From Prevotella sp. (lineage in GTDB: Bacteria > Bacteroidota > Bacteroidia > Bacteroidales > Bacteroidaceae), in assembly GCA_016291915.1 (NCBI GenBank), contig JAEEZP010000288.1:1-15146 (forward strand): a stretch of 15,146 nt of DNA, read 5' to 3'. Under the pieces are notes generated by a model. That model ran no database searches and was not told the origin of the DNA. It was given only the letters and a program-made list of their open reading frames with translations. The position numbers were made by a program, and so were the translations under genes. Positions 13,774-15,146 of the stretch are shown in pieces. Every line of letters begins with the position of its first letter. Positions within the stretch are counted from its first letter, which is position 1.

Positions 13774-15146
13774 TTACTTCACCAGGATCTTCTTGCCATT
13801 CATGATGTAGATGTTACCCTTGCGCACCTCTGTGACACGTTTTCCTTGTAATGTGTAAATGGCAACACCTTTCTCCAAAGCAGCCTTGATAGAGAGGATG
13901 CCTGAGGTTCCTGTCACATAGATGACGTGGTAATGCCAGTCGTCACCACCACTACCGTCAGGACGGAAATAGACGGTATAGTTACCAGCTTGCTCAACCT
14001 TATAGTTAGGTGCGTTGTCTGGATACCAGGTACCGTCAATACCTCTTACCTTAAGTTCTGCGCCTGCTTCCAGTGAGAGTGTGATCATATACTCGCCTTC
14101 CGCTCCCGGATTGGCCTCCAACTTGTACTGTTCATTGATGCTCCAGTCGTTCATGGATCCAACCAGATAGTATTCTGGATCATACAACTCGTACAGCTTA
14201 CCATTCTCAAACGGGAGATTGTCGGTCGTACGGGCAAACGTGGCATCCTTTGAACCCTTACCGTCACCGAATCGGATATACTCAGGAGCTGCCTCAGCCT
14301 TGAATGTGAACGTATAGACACCGTCTGCCTGTTCAATCAACCTACCAGGTGCCTTCACACGGGCAATGTTCTTCTCGTCAAGGGTCGTCGCAGTCAGGTT
14401 CGTGTAGTTGTTACCGTTCTCGGAGCTTCCGCTCCATACCACGGCATAAACCTTCTCCCAACTCTTGTTCGTCTTGAACGTCACCGTGTATTCCTGCCAG
14501 TTCCACTCACGCGGAGCAAACATACCCTTAGCCTCGATATTCGCTGCCTTGATACCGGCAGTACGATACATCGCACCCATCATCGTGATACGGTACGTGT
14601 CAACATCATCCTGCAACGTGATATCCTGTGTACAATGGTAAGGACGGTTGTCAACGTCTCCGTTCTTCTCCCACGCATACTCACCCACAGGTGTAGCCTT
14701 GATGAAACGGGCAAAGTTCACATGCGTGCAGCCCTGAGGCAGCGTGGCCTTATAAACTGCCAGCTCACCCTCCACGTACTCCATCGGGATCCAGGTGCCC
14801 TTCGTGATGTCAAACTCGTCACCTTCCCAGGCCCATACGGCAAAATGACCGTCGTTGGGTTGCCACTGGTCGGCATCCAGGTAGATCGTCTTAGGATCAT
14901 ACAACTCGTACAACTTACCATTCTCAAACGGGAGATTGTCGGTCGTACGGGCGAACGTGGCATCCTTTGAACCCTTGCCGTCACCGAAACGGATATACTC
15001 AGGAGCGGCCTCAGCCTTGAACGTGAACGTATAAACACCCTCGCTCAGCTCGAGCAAGCGGCCGGGAGCCTTCACACGCGCAATGTTCTTCTCGTCAAGG
15101 GTCGTCGCAGTCAGGTTCGTGTAGTTGTTACCGTTCTCGGAGCTTC
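13774..15146 (-). CDS. C-terminal part of a modular secreted protein with carbohydrate-binding-like repeats (5' end outside window)
   Basis: 456 residues are visible; the frame runs through the right edge (first full codon at 15144), so no start is present. A GTG at 15075 is only an internal valine. Visible modules: residues 1-84, the end of a CBM26-like domain (APEYIRFGDG, FARTTDNLPFENGKLYELYDP); about 87-190, a related domain (TIYLDADQWQPNDGHFAVWAW); about 213-323, a full CBM26-like domain (WQEYTVTF, WEKVYAVVWSG) whose second part nearly repeats residues 1-84; about 325-410, an E-set or SusE-like module beginning YYLVGSMNDWS; and a C-terminal tail IYTLQGKRV...NGKKILVK (about 429-456). Such tails are common on exported Prevotella proteins and resemble type IX secretion C-terminal domains. 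Starch or glucan binding is the best guess. A catalytic domain (amylase-like) could lie upstream outside the window. Confidence 0.75.
   Translation of the reverse strand, partial: SSENGNNYTNLTATTLDEKNIARVKAPGRLLELSEGVYTFTFKAEAAPEYIRFGDGKGSKDATFARTTDNLPFENGKLYELYDPKTIYLDADQWQPNDGHFAVWAWEGDEFDITKGTWIPMEYVEGELAVYKATLPQGCTHVNFARFIKATPVGEYAWEKNGDVDNRPYHCTQDITLQDDVDTYRITMMGAMYRTAGIKAANIEAKGMFAPREWNWQEYTVTFKTNKSWEKVYAVVWSGSSENGNNYTNLTATTLDEKNIARVKAPGRLIEQADGVYTFTFKAEAAPEYIRFGDGKGSKDATFARTTDNLPFENGKLYELYDPEYYLVGSMNDWSINEQYKLEANPGAEGEYMITLSLEAGAELKVRGIDGTWYPDNAPNYKVEQAGNYTVYFRPDGSGGDDWHYHVIYVTGTSGILSIKAALEKGVAIYTLQGKRVTEVRKGNIYIMNGKKILVK
14177..14429 (-). repeat. Intragenic direct repeat, copy A (partner at 14894-15146)
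   Basis: It matches 14894-15146 at an offset of 717 bp (239 codons). By hand count 21 of 253 positions differ (about 92% identity), and the stretch 14363-14429 is identical over 67 nt. The match stops sharply at the LYDP codons, at the module boundary. The differences cluster in the codons for the GRLIEQADGV/GRLLELSEGV loop. Confidence 0.9.
14894..15146 (-). repeat. Intragenic direct repeat, copy B, cut by the window edge
   Basis: This is the partner of 14177-14429. The exact match still holds at the last base of the window, so the repeat continues outside and more copies may follow. Confidence 0.9.

Overview
The window comes from a member of the Bacteroidales, most like Prevotella/Segatella. 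The reasons are a SusC/SusD pair driven by a FecI/FecR-type sigma/anti-sigma module, a GH92 glycosidase, TTTTG-N19-TAnnTTTG promoters on which the Bacteroidetes primary sigma factor acts, no Shine-Dalgarno sequences, and a Prevotella-style C-terminal 'IYTLQGKRV...NGKKILVK' tail. The genus is an inference.

Layout, left to right. (1) 1-86: the 3' part of a tRNA, probably tRNA-Glu(CTC), followed by its intrinsic terminator. (2) 205-2098, plus strand: umuD and umuC, the two subunits of an error-prone translesion polymerase (Pol V type). Each start is preceded by a short pyrimidine-rich tandem repeat. (3) 2099-2544: a gene-free convergent intergenic stretch with an 11-bp repeat, a 22-bp repeat and a strong bidirectional terminator hairpin. 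(4) 2545-13454, minus strand: a polysaccharide-utilisation locus. In transcription order it holds an ECF sigma factor, a FecR anti-sigma factor, a SusC-type TonB-dependent transporter with an N-terminal STN signalling domain, a SusD-type surface lipoprotein, a secreted thioredoxin-fold protein and, after a 439-bp gap, a secreted GH92 alpha-mannosidase. (5) 13774 to the right edge, minus strand: the C-terminal part of a large modular secreted protein of carbohydrate-binding-like repeats, with its own terminator.

How the PUL should work, from knowledge of the families: SusD captures a mannose-containing glycan (probably yeast mannan or host high-mannose N-glycan) at the surface and SusC imports it. 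GH92 then trims alpha-linked mannose in the periplasm. Ligand-loaded SusC signals through its STN domain to FecR, which releases the ECF sigma factor to raise transcription. The role of the thioredoxin-like protein is unknown.

The most interesting observation is non-coding. Upstream of GH92 lies an array of promoter-like units with an 81-85 bp period, all pointing at GH92: three complete units and one decayed. A two-unit version with an 84-bp period sits in front of the sigma-factor gene at the other end of the PUL. In most units the -7 box forms one arm of an inverted repeat.
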